A stretch of DNA of 64,000 bases. It comes from Glo-17 sp964637835 (GTDB lineage: Bacteria; Krumholzibacteriota; Krumholzibacteriia; LZORAL124-64-63). The translations under genes and the position numbers were made by a program. Positions 24,847 to 33,742 of this stretch are shown in pieces. Where the stretch lies: the NCBI GenBank assembly GCA_964637835.1, contig CAZWYF010000015.1, positions 13,249-77,248 on the forward strand, in the 5' to 3' direction. Below the pieces are notes generated by a model, which saw nothing but the letters and a program-made list of their open reading frames with translations, made no database searches and was not told the origin of the DNA. Each line of letters starts with the position of its first letter. Position 1 is the first letter of the stretch.

Positions 24847-24875
24847 TTGACACGCAACGGGGCGCACACTACTAT
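24847..24875 (+). promoter_or_regulatory. Promoter of the EF-G-like/yebC operon
   Basis: TTGACA (24847-24852) and TACTAT (24870-24875) are spaced 17 bp. Initiation near 24882 gives a leader of about 134 bases. Confidence 0.7.
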
Positions 24876-25015
24876 TCTCGCTCGCCACGAACCGAATCCC
24901 TCGCGCCGCCGCCGGGCTCTGCTGACCGGGCGGCGGCGCGATGCACACGCCGGTCGCCAGGCGGTGGCGGCCCCCGATCCGGCCCGCACCTCGTACCGAC
25001 CCGGGAGGACGATCC

Positions 25016-27106
25016 TTGAAGAGCTATCCCATCGACAAGATCCGGAACATCGCCCTGATCGCGCCGCACGGGGTGGGCAAGACCGCACTGGCCGATGCCA
25101 TGCTGCACGTCACCGGCAAGGTCGGTCGCCGGGGCAACGTCGACGACGGCAGCTCCGTCTTCGACTACCTCGACGAGGAGATCGAGAAGAAGCAGACCAT
25201 CTCCGCGACGCTGGCGTGGACCGAGGTGGACGGCCACAAGCTGAACCTCATCGACACGCCGGGAGTCGAGGATTTTCGCGGAGACGTCTACGCCAGCCTC
25301 CCGGTGATCGAGGGCGCGTACTTCCTGGTCAAGGCCGATGGTGGCTACGAGGTGGCCTCGGACGCCGTGTGGCGCACGCTGCGGCAGCACGAGGTGCCCT
25401 CGCTCATCGTGGTCAACCGCATGAACAAGGAGCACGCCGACTGGGAGGGCACGCTGGAGACCCTGCGGGAGAACGTGGGCGTCAACGCCGTGCCCATCCA
25501 TCTGCCCATCGGGTCCCAGGAGAACTTCCGCGGCGTGGTCGACCTGCTGACCATGAAGGCCCACGTGATGGAGAACGGCGAGTTGACGATCCAGGACATT
25601 CCCGCCGAACTGGCCGACGCCGCCCAGGCGGGGCGCGAGGCGCTCATGGATCCGGCGGCCGAGGCCGTGGAGGAGCTCACCGAGAAGTATCTCGAGGAGA
25701 TGACCCTCACCGACGAGGAACTGATCCGCGGCCTGAAGGCCGGCGTGGCGCAGGGCACCGTCTACCCCGTCCTGACCACGGCCGCCGACAGCGAGGTGGG
25801 CGTGATGGCGACGCTGAAGGCCGCCGTCGGCCTGATCCCCAGCCCGGCCGTGCGCACGGAGATCGAGGGCGTCGATCCCGACAGCGGTGAGGACAAGACC
25901 TTCGCCTGCAGCCCCGACGGCGATCCGCTGCTGTTCGCCTTCAAGAAGCAGTACGAGGCGCAGGGCGGCGACATCGTCTGGCTCCGCGTCTTCAGCGGCC
26001 AGGTCAAGAGCGGCGACAACCTGACCACCGGCGCCAGCAGCGAGGGCGAGCGGCTCGGCCAGATGTCTGCCGCGGTGGGGCGCCAGAAGGACAAGGTGGA
26101 GGTGGCCACGGCTGGCGACATCGTCCAGGCCGCCAAGCTCAAGGTGACCGCCACCGGCATCACCTTGACCAGCAAGGGCGACTTCAAGCTCAAGCCGTTG
26201 CCGTTCCCCGTGCCCACCAACGCCGAGGCCATCCGTCCGGTCACCCAGGGCGACGAGGACAAGATGGCGGCCGGCCTGAACAAGATCCACGAGGAGGACC
26301 TCACCTTCGAGATCAAGCACCAGCCGGAGCTTTCGCAGACCCTGCTGGTCACCCAGGGCGACATGCACACCGCGCACATCCTCGACAAGCTGAAGAAGAT
26401 CAACGGCGTGGAGGTGGAGCGCTCGCGTCCGCGCGTGGCGTTCAAGGAGACGGTCAAGGGCAAGACCGAGGTGCAGGGCCGGCACAAGAAGCAGACGGGC
26501 GGTCGTGGCCAGTTCGGCGACGTCCACCTGCGCATCGAGGCCAACGAGCGCGGCGGCGGCTTCGAGTTCCTCGACGAGATCGTCGGCGGCGTGGTGCCCA
26601 ACAAGTTCATCCCCGCCGTGGAGAAGGGCTGCCGCGAGACCCTGGCCGACGGCCTGATCGCCGGCTACGAGATGGTGGACATCAAGGTGGCGCTGTTCTT
26701 CGGCAGCTACCACAACGTGGACTCGAGCGAGGCCGCCTTCAAGTCCGCCTCGCGCATCGCGCTGCAGAAGGCCGTGGAGGAGAAGGCCAGCGAGCTGCGG
26801 CCGGTGATCCTCGAGCCCATCATGACCGTCCGGATCACCGTGCCCAAGGACTACATGGGCGATGTGATGGGCGACATCTCCACGCGCCGCGGCGCCATCC
26901 AGGGCTCCGAGGCCGATGGTGGCTTCCAGATCGTCTCGGCCCAGGTCCCGCAGGACGAACTCTACCAGTACGCCATCGCGCTGCGCGCCATGAGCCAGGG
27001 CACCGGGACGTTCAGCATGGAGTTCTCCCACTACGCCGAGGTGCCCGGCGACGTCCAGAAGCGGCTGATCGAGGAGTACCAGGCCAGCCGCCAGAAGAGC
27101 GACTAG
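25016..27106 (+). CDS. Elongation factor G-like GTPase (EF-G paralogue)
   Basis: A 696-aa translational GTPase of EF-G length with all five domains: G domain, domain II (about residue 300), domain IV with GRHKKQTGGRGQFGDVHLRI (about 485) and the C-terminal domain with PIMTVRITVPKDYMGDVMGD. The P-loop reads APHGVGKTALAD and the switch II motif reads DTPGVEDF, so the usual catalytic His of DTPGH is Val. The NKxD site is NRMN. These changes are typical of the divergent EF-G-2 group, not of housekeeping FusA, and suggest slow or altered GTP hydrolysis. The TTG start at 25016 has GGGAGGA 7 bases upstream. yebC follows. Confidence 0.85.
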   Translation: MKSYPIDKIRNIALIAPHGVGKTALADAMLHVTGKVGRRGNVDDGSSVFDYLDEEIEKKQTISATLAWTEVDGHKLNLIDTPGVEDFRGDVYASLPVIEGAYFLVKADGGYEVASDAVWRTLRQHEVPSLIVVNRMNKEHADWEGTLETLRENVGVNAVPIHLPIGSQENFRGVVDLLTMKAHVMENGELTIQDIPAELADAAQAGREALMDPAAEAVEELTEKYLEEMTLTDEELIRGLKAGVAQGTVYPVLTTAADSEVGVMATLKAAVGLIPSPAVRTEIEGVDPDSGEDKTFACSPDGDPLLFAFKKQYEAQGGDIVWLRVFSGQVKSGDNLTTGASSEGERLGQMSAAVGRQKDKVEVATAGDIVQAAKLKVTATGITLTSKGDFKLKPLPFPVPTNAEAIRPVTQGDEDKMAAGLNKIHEEDLTFEIKHQPELSQTLLVTQGDMHTAHILDKLKKINGVEVERSRPRVAFKETVKGKTEVQGRHKKQTGGRGQFGDVHLRIEANERGGGFEFLDEIVGGVVPNKFIPAVEKGCRETLADGLIAGYEMVDIKVALFFGSYHNVDSSEAAFKSASRIALQKAVEEKASELRPVILEPIMTVRITVPKDYMGDVMGDISTRRGAIQGSEADGGFQIVSAQVPQDELYQYAIALRAMSQGTGTFSMEFSHYAEVPGDVQKRLIEEYQASRQKSD

Positions 27107-27116
27107 GAGGTCCGTC

Positions 27117-27881
27117 GTGGCCGGCCATTCCAAGTGGGCGAACATCAAGCATCGCAAGGCGGCCCAGGACGCCAAGCGGGCCAAGGTCTGGACGCGCCTG
27201 ATCCGCGAGGTCACCATCGCCGCCCGCGAGGGTGGCGGCGACCCGGAGGCCAACCCGCGCCTGCGGGCGGCGGTGACCACGGCGCGGGCCAACAACATGC
27301 CCAACGACACCGTCGAGAAGGCCATCAAGCGCGGCACCGGCGAGCTCGAGGGCGTCACCTACGAGGAGATCAACTACGAGGGCTACGGTCCCGCCGGCGT
27401 GGCGATCCTCGTGGAGACCCAGACCGACAACAAGAACCGCACGGCCGCCGAGGTGCGGCACGTGTTCACCAAGCATGGCGGCAAGCTGGGTTCCACCGGC
27501 TGCGTCTCCTATCTCTTCACCCGCAAGGGCATGATCGTGGTCGCCGCCGACGAGGGCGAGGCCGCGGTGGATCCCGAGCAGGTGATGGAGGTGGCCATCG
27601 AGAACGGGGCCGAGGACGTGGAGGAGTCCGCCGGCACCGTGGTCGTGACCACCGCCATGGAGGACCTGCACGCGGTCTCCACCGCGCTGCAGGAGGCGGG
27701 CCTGCCCGTTCGCGACGCCGACCTGATCATGGAGGCCAGCACCGAGGTGGCCATCGAGGACGAGAAGGAGGCGGCGGCGGTCCTGCGCCTGGTCAACTAC
27801 CTCGACGATCTCGACGACGTCTCCAAGGTGTCGGCCAACTTCGACATCGACGCCGAGCTGCTCGCCAGGCTAGACTCCTGA
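27117..27881 (+). CDS. yebC: YebC/PmpR-family protein (TACO1 family)
   Basis: A 254-aa cytoplasmic protein beginning AGHSKWANIKHRKAAQDAKR, the family hallmark, with RAANTAR-type NNMPNDTVEKAIKRGTGE and the acidic groove region MEVAIENGAEDVEES. Members act as transcriptional regulators or, as recent work shows, as ribosome-associated factors that relieve stalling at prolines. The GTG start has AGGAGGT directly upstream. It follows an EF-G paralogue in one operon, which fits a translational role, and lies next to ruvCAB, a classical order. Confidence 0.94.
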   Translation: MAGHSKWANIKHRKAAQDAKRAKVWTRLIREVTIAAREGGGDPEANPRLRAAVTTARANNMPNDTVEKAIKRGTGELEGVTYEEINYEGYGPAGVAILVETQTDNKNRTAAEVRHVFTKHGGKLGSTGCVSYLFTRKGMIVVAADEGEAAVDPEQVMEVAIENGAEDVEESAGTVVVTTAMEDLHAVSTALQEAGLPVRDADLIMEASTEVAIEDEKEAAAVLRLVNYLDDLDDVSKVSANFDIDAELLARLDS

Positions 27882-27976
27882 GCAGCGGATCGGGGACCGG
27901 AGGGCGCACGGCCGCCGTCCGGTCCCCAGCCTGCCCCCGTTCCACGCACTCGCCTGCCCGCCGCGCCGGAAGGACC

Positions 27977-28480
27977 ATGAGCACGGCCACGCGCATCCTC
28001 GGCATCGATCCGGGTTCCCACGCCACCGGCTGGGCGGTCATCGCCGTGCAGCCGGCGGTGCGGCGCCTCGCCTCGGGAGTCATCCGTCCGGGACGCGATC
28101 TGGCGCTGCCGGAGCGCCTGCTGGCCATCGACCGGGCCCTGGCCGCGGTGATCGCCGAGCACGCGCCGGAGGTGATGGCGGTGGAGGATCTCTTCAACGC
28201 CCGCAACGCCCGCAGCTCGCTGGTCCTCGGCCACGCGCGCGGCGCCGCCCTCCTGGCCGGCGCCCGGGCCGGCCTGGTGGTGCACGAGTATCCGCCGGCG
28301 GTGATCAAGCGGGCGCTCACCGGCAACGGGCAGGCAGGCAAGCAGCAGGTCCGGTTCATGGTCATGCGCCTGCTGCGACTGAGCGACGAGCCCGGCCTGG
28401 ACGAGAGCGACGCCCTGGCCGTGGCCCTGGCCCATGATGGTCGCCGCCGCGTCGGAGCGACGGCCGGAGGTGTGCGGTGA
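27977..28480 (+). CDS. ruvC: Holliday junction resolvase RuvC
   Basis: A 167-aa endonuclease that cuts four-way DNA junctions symmetrically. Catalytic acidic residues are visible: Asp in ILGIDPG (about residue 10), Glu in AVEDLF (about 71) and the DESDALAVALAH Asp pair (about 143-146). Length is normal. GGAAGGA lies 4 bases before the ATG. The stop overlaps the ruvA start (GTGA). Confidence 0.95.
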   Translation: MSTATRILGIDPGSHATGWAVIAVQPAVRRLASGVIRPGRDLALPERLLAIDRALAAVIAEHAPEVMAVEDLFNARNARSSLVLGHARGAALLAGARAGLVVHEYPPAVIKRALTGNGQAGKQQVRFMVMRLLRLSDEPGLDESDALAVALAHDGRRRVGATAGGVR

Positions 28481-29103
28481 TCGCCTTCGTGGACGGGACG
28501 CTGGCCCAGGGGGGGCGGGAGGCCGTGGTGGCGGTGGCCGGTGGCGCGGTGGGGCTGGACCTGCTGCTCTCCGAGCGCGGGGCCGGGCGCTTGCCGGGAG
28601 TCGGCGAACCGGTGAAGCTGTGGACCCACCTCGCGGTGCGGGAGGATGGCTGGACCCTCTTCGGGTTTCCCACCCTGGAGGAGCGGGCCATGTTCCGGCT
28701 GCTGGTGACCGTCTCGGGCATCGGCCCGCGGGTGGCGCTGGGCATGCTGTCGGGAGCCGAACCGGCCGCCATCGCCGGCTACCTGCGCACCGGGGACGAG
28801 AAGGCCCTCGCGCGCCTGCCCGGCATCGGCAAGAAGAGCGCCGCCCGGCTGGTGGTCGAGCTGGGCCAGCGCGTGCCGGCGGGGCTGGTTCCCGCCGACG
28901 AGACCTCCTCCGGCGTGGCGGCGGGTGCCGCGCCCACCGCCGGGCTGGGCGCAGCGCTGCCCGTGCTACTGGCCATGGGCCTGCCCGCCCAGCAGGCGGA
29001 GAACCTCCTGGAGCAGGCGCGCCGCGCACGACCGGAACTGGCCGAGGACGTGCAGGCCTGGGTGCGCGCCGCCCTGGCTGGCCTGGGCGCACCGGGGCGC
29101 TGA
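28477..29103 (+). CDS. ruvA: Holliday junction branch-migration protein RuvA
   Basis: A 208-aa DNA-binding subunit. It has an N-terminal OB domain (IAFVDGTLAQGG ... TLFGFPTLEERAMFRLL), two helix-hairpin-helix motifs (TVSGIGPRVALGML, about residue 75, and LPGIGKKSAARLVVEL, about 110) and a C-terminal helical domain that contacts RuvB. CCGGAGG lies upstream of the GTG start, which overlaps ruvC. Confidence 0.95.
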   Translation: MIAFVDGTLAQGGREAVVAVAGGAVGLDLLLSERGAGRLPGVGEPVKLWTHLAVREDGWTLFGFPTLEERAMFRLLVTVSGIGPRVALGMLSGAEPAAIAGYLRTGDEKALARLPGIGKKSAARLVVELGQRVPAGLVPADETSSGVAAGAAPTAGLGAALPVLLAMGLPAQQAENLLEQARRARPELAEDVQAWVRAALAGLGAPGR

Positions 29104-29178
29104 CCGCCCCGGCGCCCGGCCGACTCGCTGTCATCCGTCCAGCCGCCGCGGGCCGGACGCCAGCCCTGAAGGAGCATC

Positions 29179-30210
29179 GTGGACGAGACCCGCTGGACCG
29201 ATCCCGAGGAGCAGCCCGAGGACCGCGCGCTCGACCGCAGCCTGCGGCCGCGCAGTCTGGACGAGTTCGTCGGCCAGCAGGCGATCAAGGAGAACCTGCG
29301 GGTCTTCGTGACCGCGGCCCGGCAGCGCGGCGAGGTGCTGGACCACGTGCTCCTCTACGGGCCACCGGGGCTGGGCAAGACCACGCTGGCCCAGATCCTG
29401 GCCGGGGAGATGGAGCTGGAGATCCGGCTGACCAGCGGCCCGGCGTTCCAGAACAGCGCCGAGCTCATCGCCCTGCTCTCCGAACAGGCCGATCGCCGCG
29501 CCGTGTTCATCGACGAGATCCATCGCCTGAACCGCGTGATCGAGGAGCACCTCTACCCGGCCATGGAGGACTGGCGGGTGGAACTGGTCATCGACAAGGG
29601 CCCCGGGGCGCGCCACTTCAACCTGCAGCTCGAACCGTTCACCCTCATCGGCGCCACCACCCGGGCGGGACTGATCACGCCGGCGCTGCGCAGCCGCTTC
29701 GGCATCGTCTGCCACCTGGAGTTCTATCCGCCCGAGGAGCTGGCCACCATCGTCACCCGGTCGGCGGGTCTGCTGGGCATCGAGCTCGCTCCCGACGGCG
29801 CCCTGGAGATCGCCCGCCGCAGCCGGGGCACGCCGCGCGCGGCCAACCGGCTGCTGCGCCGCGTCCGCGACTACGCCCAGGTCGACGGCACCACGGTGAT
29901 CGATCGCACCGCCGCCGACCGGGGGCTCTCCCTGCTGGGCGTCGACGCGGTCGGTCTCGAGCCGCTGGACCGTCGCTACCTCGGCGTGATCTGCGAGCAC
30001 TTCCAGGGCGGCCCGGTGGGCGTGCAGAATCTCGCGGTGTCGCTGGGCGAGGAGATGGACACCCTCGAGGACGTGGTCGAGCCGTTCCTCATCCAGGCCG
30101 GCCTGCTCAAGCGGACCCCCCGCGGGCGCGAGGTCACGCCTGGCGGCTGGCGTCACCTGGGGCTGCAGCCGCCGTCCGGCGGCGTCGCCGGGCAGGGGGA
30201 ACTGCTCTGA
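29179..30210 (+). CDS. ruvB: Holliday junction branch-migration ATPase RuvB
   Basis: A 343-aa AAA+ motor. It has RPRSLDEFVGQQAIKENL at the N-terminus, Walker A GPPGLGKTT (about residue 58), Walker B FIDEIHRL (about 111), sensor/Arg finger GATTRAGLITPALRSRFG (about 158-175) and a C-terminal winged helix. With RuvA it drives Holliday junction branch migration. The GTG start follows GAAGGAGC. queA begins two bases after the stop. Confidence 0.96.
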   Translation: MDETRWTDPEEQPEDRALDRSLRPRSLDEFVGQQAIKENLRVFVTAARQRGEVLDHVLLYGPPGLGKTTLAQILAGEMELEIRLTSGPAFQNSAELIALLSEQADRRAVFIDEIHRLNRVIEEHLYPAMEDWRVELVIDKGPGARHFNLQLEPFTLIGATTRAGLITPALRSRFGIVCHLEFYPPEELATIVTRSAGLLGIELAPDGALEIARRSRGTPRAANRLLRRVRDYAQVDGTTVIDRTAADRGLSLLGVDAVGLEPLDRRYLGVICEHFQGGPVGVQNLAVSLGEEMDTLEDVVEPFLIQAGLLKRTPRGREVTPGGWRHLGLQPPSGGVAGQGELL

Positions 30211-30211
30211 G

Positions 30212-31543
30212 ATGATCGATCCGGCGGCCTATCGCTATCACCTGCCGCCGGAACTGGTGGCGCAGGAGCCGACGGCATCACGTGATGCCTCGCGGCTGCT
30301 GGTGGTCGATCGCGGTGCTGGCGTCCGGGGCCTGCACGTCTTCGGCCACCTGCCCGACATCCTGCGGGCGGGCGATCTGCTGGTGGTCAACGACAGCCGC
30401 GTGCTGCCCGCGCGCCTCTGGACGCGGCGGGACGACACCGGCGGCAGGGTCGAACTGCTGCTGCTCGCGCCGGAGACGACCGTGGAACCGGCCACCGCGA
30501 CCGCGCCCGCGGCCCTGGGCCGCCGGCCGCCCCCCACGGACGCACCGCCCTGGCGGGCGCTGGCCCGGCCGGCGCGTCGCCTGCGATCCGGCCATGAACT
30601 CGTGGTCGGGACGGCGGCCACCGCCACGCCCGGCGGGCCGCGGCTGCGCATCCTGGCGACCCATCCCGGCGGCGAGGTCTCCGTGGCGCTTGCCGGGACC
30701 GACCCGGCGGCGGTCGCCGCCGCCGCCGCCGCCGCCGCCGGCGGCGGCGACGGCGCGGTCGGGCCGGGCGACCTCGCGGCGGTGGCCGAGATGTGGGGCG
30801 ACGTTCCCCTGCCACCGTACATCCGCCGTGATGGCGAGCATCCGGACCCCGCCGCGCGGCGCGCGCAGGACCGGCAGCGTTACCAGACGGTCTACGCCCG
30901 CGGCGACGTGGCGGCCGGCGCCTCGGTGGCCGCACCCACCGCCGGTCTGCACTTCACGCCGGAGGTATTCGCCCGCCTGGCCGAACGCGGCGTCGAGACC
31001 GCGCGCGTGACCCTGCACGTGGGGCCGGGGACGTTCCGGCCGCCGAGCGCGGAGCAGATCGCGGCGGGCCGGCTCCACGCCGAGCGGTTCGTCTTGCCGG
31101 CAGCGACGGCCCGGGCGGCGGACGCCTGCCGGCGCGCGGGCGGGCGCGTGATCGCGGTGGGCACCACCAGCCTGCGCGTCCTCGAGACCGTGGCGCGCCT
31201 GCACTTGCCCGCGGCCGCGCCTCCGGGCACCGTGGTCGAGCAGACGGCGGCGGGACAGCAGCCGCCGCCGGTCTTCACCGGAATCGCGCGTCGCGAGGCG
31301 GAGGGCTGGGCCGTGGCCGGGATCACGCGCCTGTTCCTGCGACCGCCGGAGCGGATCGCCGCGGCCGATGGCCTGCTGACCAATTTCCACCTGCCCGGGT
31401 CGAGCCTGCTGATGCTCGTCGCCGCGCTCACGGGACAGACCTCGTGGCGCGCCGCCTACGAGGAGGCCGTGGCCCGGCGGCTGCGCTTCTTCAGCTACGG
31501 CGACGCCATGCTCATCCTGCCCCCGGAGGAGGCCACCCCGTGA
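30212..31543 (+). CDS. queA: tRNA preQ1(34) S-adenosylmethionine ribosyltransferase-isomerase
   Basis: Makes epoxyqueuosine at the tRNA wobble position. Family motifs: YHLPPELVAQEP, VNDSRVLPARL, VAAPTAGLHFT, THVGxGTF-type TLHVGPGTFRPP and LLTNFHLPGSSLLMLVAAL. The protein is 443 aa, about 90 longer than usual. The excess lies between residues 90 and 205 in Ala/Pro/Gly-rich segments, including eight Ala codons encoded by a GCC run. The conserved core is intact on both sides. It starts two bases after ruvB and ends in a GTGA overlap with tgt, the next-acting gene of the same modification. Confidence 0.93.
   Translation: MIDPAAYRYHLPPELVAQEPTASRDASRLLVVDRGAGVRGLHVFGHLPDILRAGDLLVVNDSRVLPARLWTRRDDTGGRVELLLLAPETTVEPATATAPAALGRRPPPTDAPPWRALARPARRLRSGHELVVGTAATATPGGPRLRILATHPGGEVSVALAGTDPAAVAAAAAAAAGGGDGAVGPGDLAAVAEMWGDVPLPPYIRRDGEHPDPAARRAQDRQRYQTVYARGDVAAGASVAAPTAGLHFTPEVFARLAERGVETARVTLHVGPGTFRPPSAEQIAAGRLHAERFVLPAATARAADACRRAGGRVIAVGTTSLRVLETVARLHLPAAAPPGTVVEQTAAGQQPPPVFTGIARREAEGWAVAGITRLFLRPPERIAAADGLLTNFHLPGSSLLMLVAALTGQTSWRAAYEEAVARRLRFFSYGDAMLILPPEEATP
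30716..30748 (+). repeat. GCC trinucleotide run in queA
   Basis: Eight perfect GCC units (30716-30739), in frame as Ala codons, run into GGC units (30740-30748) as Gly codons. It sits in the extra, nonconserved segment of QueA. The GCC/GGC parts are complementary and could fold. Confidence 0.9.
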
Positions 31544-32748
31544 CCGATCTGCTCGCGCGCCCCTTCGACTTCCGCATCACCGGGCACGATCCGGACAGCT
31601 CGGCGCGCCTCGGCACGTTGCACACACCCCATGGTGATGTCCCCACGCCCGTGTTCATGCCCGTCGGGACGTCCGGGTCGGTCAAGGCCCTGACCTTCGA
31701 GCAGGTGGCGGCCAGCGGCGCCCGCATCATCCTGGGCAACACCTATCATCTGCATCTGCGCCCGGGGCACGAGCTCATCGGGTCCCTGGGCGGCCTGCAC
31801 CGCTTCCAGGGCTGGGACGGCGCCCTGCTCACCGATAGCGCCGGTTTCCAGGTCTTCTCCCTCACCGATCTGGTCCGCGTGGACGAGGATGGCGTGCGCT
31901 TCCGGTCGCATCTGGATGGCACGCCGTTGGCGTTCACGCCGGAGCTCAGCATGGAGATCCAGCTCGGCCTCGGCGCGGATATCGTCATGGCCTTCGATCA
32001 CTGCGCGCCGGCGGACAGCGATCCGCGGGAGATCGCCCGTGCGGTGGATCGCACCGGCCGCTGGCTGCGCCGCTGCCTCGAGGCGTTCGGCCCGGGCGGC
32101 CGCCGCGTCGAGGGCGGCTGGGAGCGAGTGCTCTTCGGGATCATGCAGGGCGGGACCAGCGTGGCGGAGCGGCGCCGATCGGCCGCGGACATCACGCAAC
32201 TCGACCTTCCCGGCTATGCCATCGGCGGCCTCTCGGTGGGTGAGCCCAGGCCCGTCCTGCACGAGATGACGGCCGTGGCCGCCGGACTCCTGCCGGCCGA
32301 CCGGCCGCGCTATCTCATGGGCGTGGGTTATCCCGACGACATCCTGGCCGGGGTGCTGGCGGGCGTGGACATGTTCGACTGCGTCCTGCCCACGCGCATG
32401 GCGCGGACCGGCTCGGTCCTCACCTGGGATGGTCGTCTGGTGGTCAAGAATCGCGACTACGCTCGCGACGAGCGACCCATCGATCCGGGCTGCCCCTGCC
32501 CCACCTGCCGCCGCCACAGCCGGGCCTACATCCGGCACCTGTTCCAGGCGCGTGAACTGCTCGGGCCCATCCTCGCCACGCAGCACAACGTCTGGTTCTA
32601 TCAGGAACTCATGCGACGCATCCGGGCGGCCATCGCCGCTGGCACGTTGACCGGGCTGGCGAGCGCGGTCACCGACCGCTGGCGAGCCGGCGAACGGCAG
32701 CGTCTGCAGGAGGTCGCCCGGCGGCCGCCGGGTGGCCGCAAGCGCTGA
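31540..32748 (+). CDS. tgt: tRNA-guanine transglycosylase
   Basis: A 402-aa TIM-barrel enzyme that swaps guanine-34 for preQ1 in GUN-anticodon tRNAs. Seen: the substrate-binding TDSAGFQVFSL (general acid Asp; the usual DSGG is DSAG), FGIMQGG, GGLSVGEP, the nucleophile Asp in MFDCVLPTRMAR (about residue 285), and the zinc site CPCPTC with a His about 26 residues on. GGAGGAGG lies 6 bases before the GTG start, which overlaps the queA stop. The one Gly-to-Ala change in the pocket loop is conservative. Confidence 0.95.
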   Translation: MTDLLARPFDFRITGHDPDSSARLGTLHTPHGDVPTPVFMPVGTSGSVKALTFEQVAASGARIILGNTYHLHLRPGHELIGSLGGLHRFQGWDGALLTDSAGFQVFSLTDLVRVDEDGVRFRSHLDGTPLAFTPELSMEIQLGLGADIVMAFDHCAPADSDPREIARAVDRTGRWLRRCLEAFGPGGRRVEGGWERVLFGIMQGGTSVAERRRSAADITQLDLPGYAIGGLSVGEPRPVLHEMTAVAAGLLPADRPRYLMGVGYPDDILAGVLAGVDMFDCVLPTRMARTGSVLTWDGRLVVKNRDYARDERPIDPGCPCPTCRRHSRAYIRHLFQARELLGPILATQHNVWFYQELMRRIRAAIAAGTLTGLASAVTDRWRAGERQRLQEVARRPPGGRKR

Positions 32749-32863
32749 TGGAGGTTGCCCGCCCCGGCGGGCGGGTGCATCATGGGAAGCGGATGCCGCG
32801 CTGCGGCCTGCCCGCGGCCGCCGGATGTCCCGGCCGCCCGTACACGTAGACAAAGGAGCCGAC

Positions 32864-33190
32864 GTGACCCTGCTACCCTTCCTGGCCATGGCCGCACCTC
32901 CCGCAGACGGCAGTGGAGGCGGCGGTAACCCGCTGTACTTCTTCGGGATGATGGCCCTCATCTTCCTGATCTTCTGGTTCCTGATCATCCGGCCGCAGCA
33001 GAAGCAGCAGAAGCAGCGGCAGGCCATGATCGCCGCCCTGAAGAACGGGGACCGCATCGTGACCAACGGCGGGCTCTTCGCCACCGTCAAGGACGTCCAC
33101 GAGGAACGCGTGGTCGCGTTCATCGCCGAGGGCGTGAAGGTGGAGATCGCCAAGAACGCCATCGGCGGCGTGGTGGCCAAGAAGAGCTGA
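32864..33190 (+). CDS. yajC: Preprotein translocase accessory subunit YajC
   Basis: A 108-aa membrane protein associated with SecDF. A short periplasmic N-terminus rich in Gly is followed by one helix (YFFGMMALIFLIFWFLII), the signature RPQQKQQKQRQAMI and a small cytoplasmic domain (KNGDRIVTNGGLFATV). AAAGGAG lies 5 bases before the GTG at 32864, which gives the normal length. tgt-yajC is a classical pair; secD and secF are not here. Confidence 0.93.
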   Translation: MTLLPFLAMAAPPADGSGGGGNPLYFFGMMALIFLIFWFLIIRPQQKQQKQRQAMIAALKNGDRIVTNGGLFATVKDVHEERVVAFIAEGVKVEIAKNAIGGVVAKKS

Positions 33191-33193
33191 CCG

Positions 33194-33742
33194 ATGCCCG
33201 CCGCGCTGGATGCCGCCGTGCCGCCGCCGGTGCTGGTCTACGGGGACCCGCGCCTGCGGTGGCCGTGTCGGGAGGTGGCGGCGGGCGAGGATGTCGCCGC
33301 GCTGGTGGGCGCGATGCACGGCGCCATGCAGGTCCACGAGGGAGTGGGCCTGGCGGCGCCGCAGATCGGCGATCCGCGGTGCGTGGTGCTGGTGGGCGAT
33401 CCGGACCAGCCGGATGCCGCGCCGCGCGTCCTGATCAATCCGCGCCTCGAGCGCTGCTTCGGCGAGGTGGTCCCCTTCGAGGAGGGATGCCTGTCGTTCC
33501 CGGACCTCTACCTGTGGCTGTCGCGACCGCGGGGCGTGGAGGTGGTCTATCGCGACCTCGCCGGCACGTCGCGGCGGCTGCGGGACGAGGGCGTCCTCGC
33601 GCGCATCCTGCAGCACGAGCTGGATCACCTCGACGGTGTCCTGTTCATCGACCACCTGCCGCGCTGGCGGCGGTGGCTGCTCCAGGGACGGCTCTGGCGA
33701 ATGTCCCGGCGCGGCGGCGCCGCCTGGAAGGAGTCCGCGTGA
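33194..33742 (+). CDS. def: Peptide deformylase
   Basis: A 182-aa metalloenzyme removing the formyl group from nascent N-termini. All three motifs are intact: GVGLAAPQIG (about residue 50), EEGCLSFP with the metal Cys (about 97) and LQHELDHLDGVLFID with the metal His pair and catalytic Glu (about 139). It starts three bases after yajC and overlaps fmt by GTGA, so the enzyme pair that adds and removes formyl is made together. Confidence 0.95.
   Translation: MPAALDAAVPPPVLVYGDPRLRWPCREVAAGEDVAALVGAMHGAMQVHEGVGLAAPQIGDPRCVVLVGDPDQPDAAPRVLINPRLERCFGEVVPFEEGCLSFPDLYLWLSRPRGVEVVYRDLAGTSRRLRDEGVLARILQHELDHLDGVLFIDHLPRWRRWLLQGRLWRMSRRGGAAWKESA

Noticed and set aside
24872..27358. An 828-codon minus-strand frame opposite the EF-G-like gene
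   Set aside because: The plus strand encodes a clear EF-G paralogue; the antisense product is His/Leu/Gly-rich with no conserved feature.
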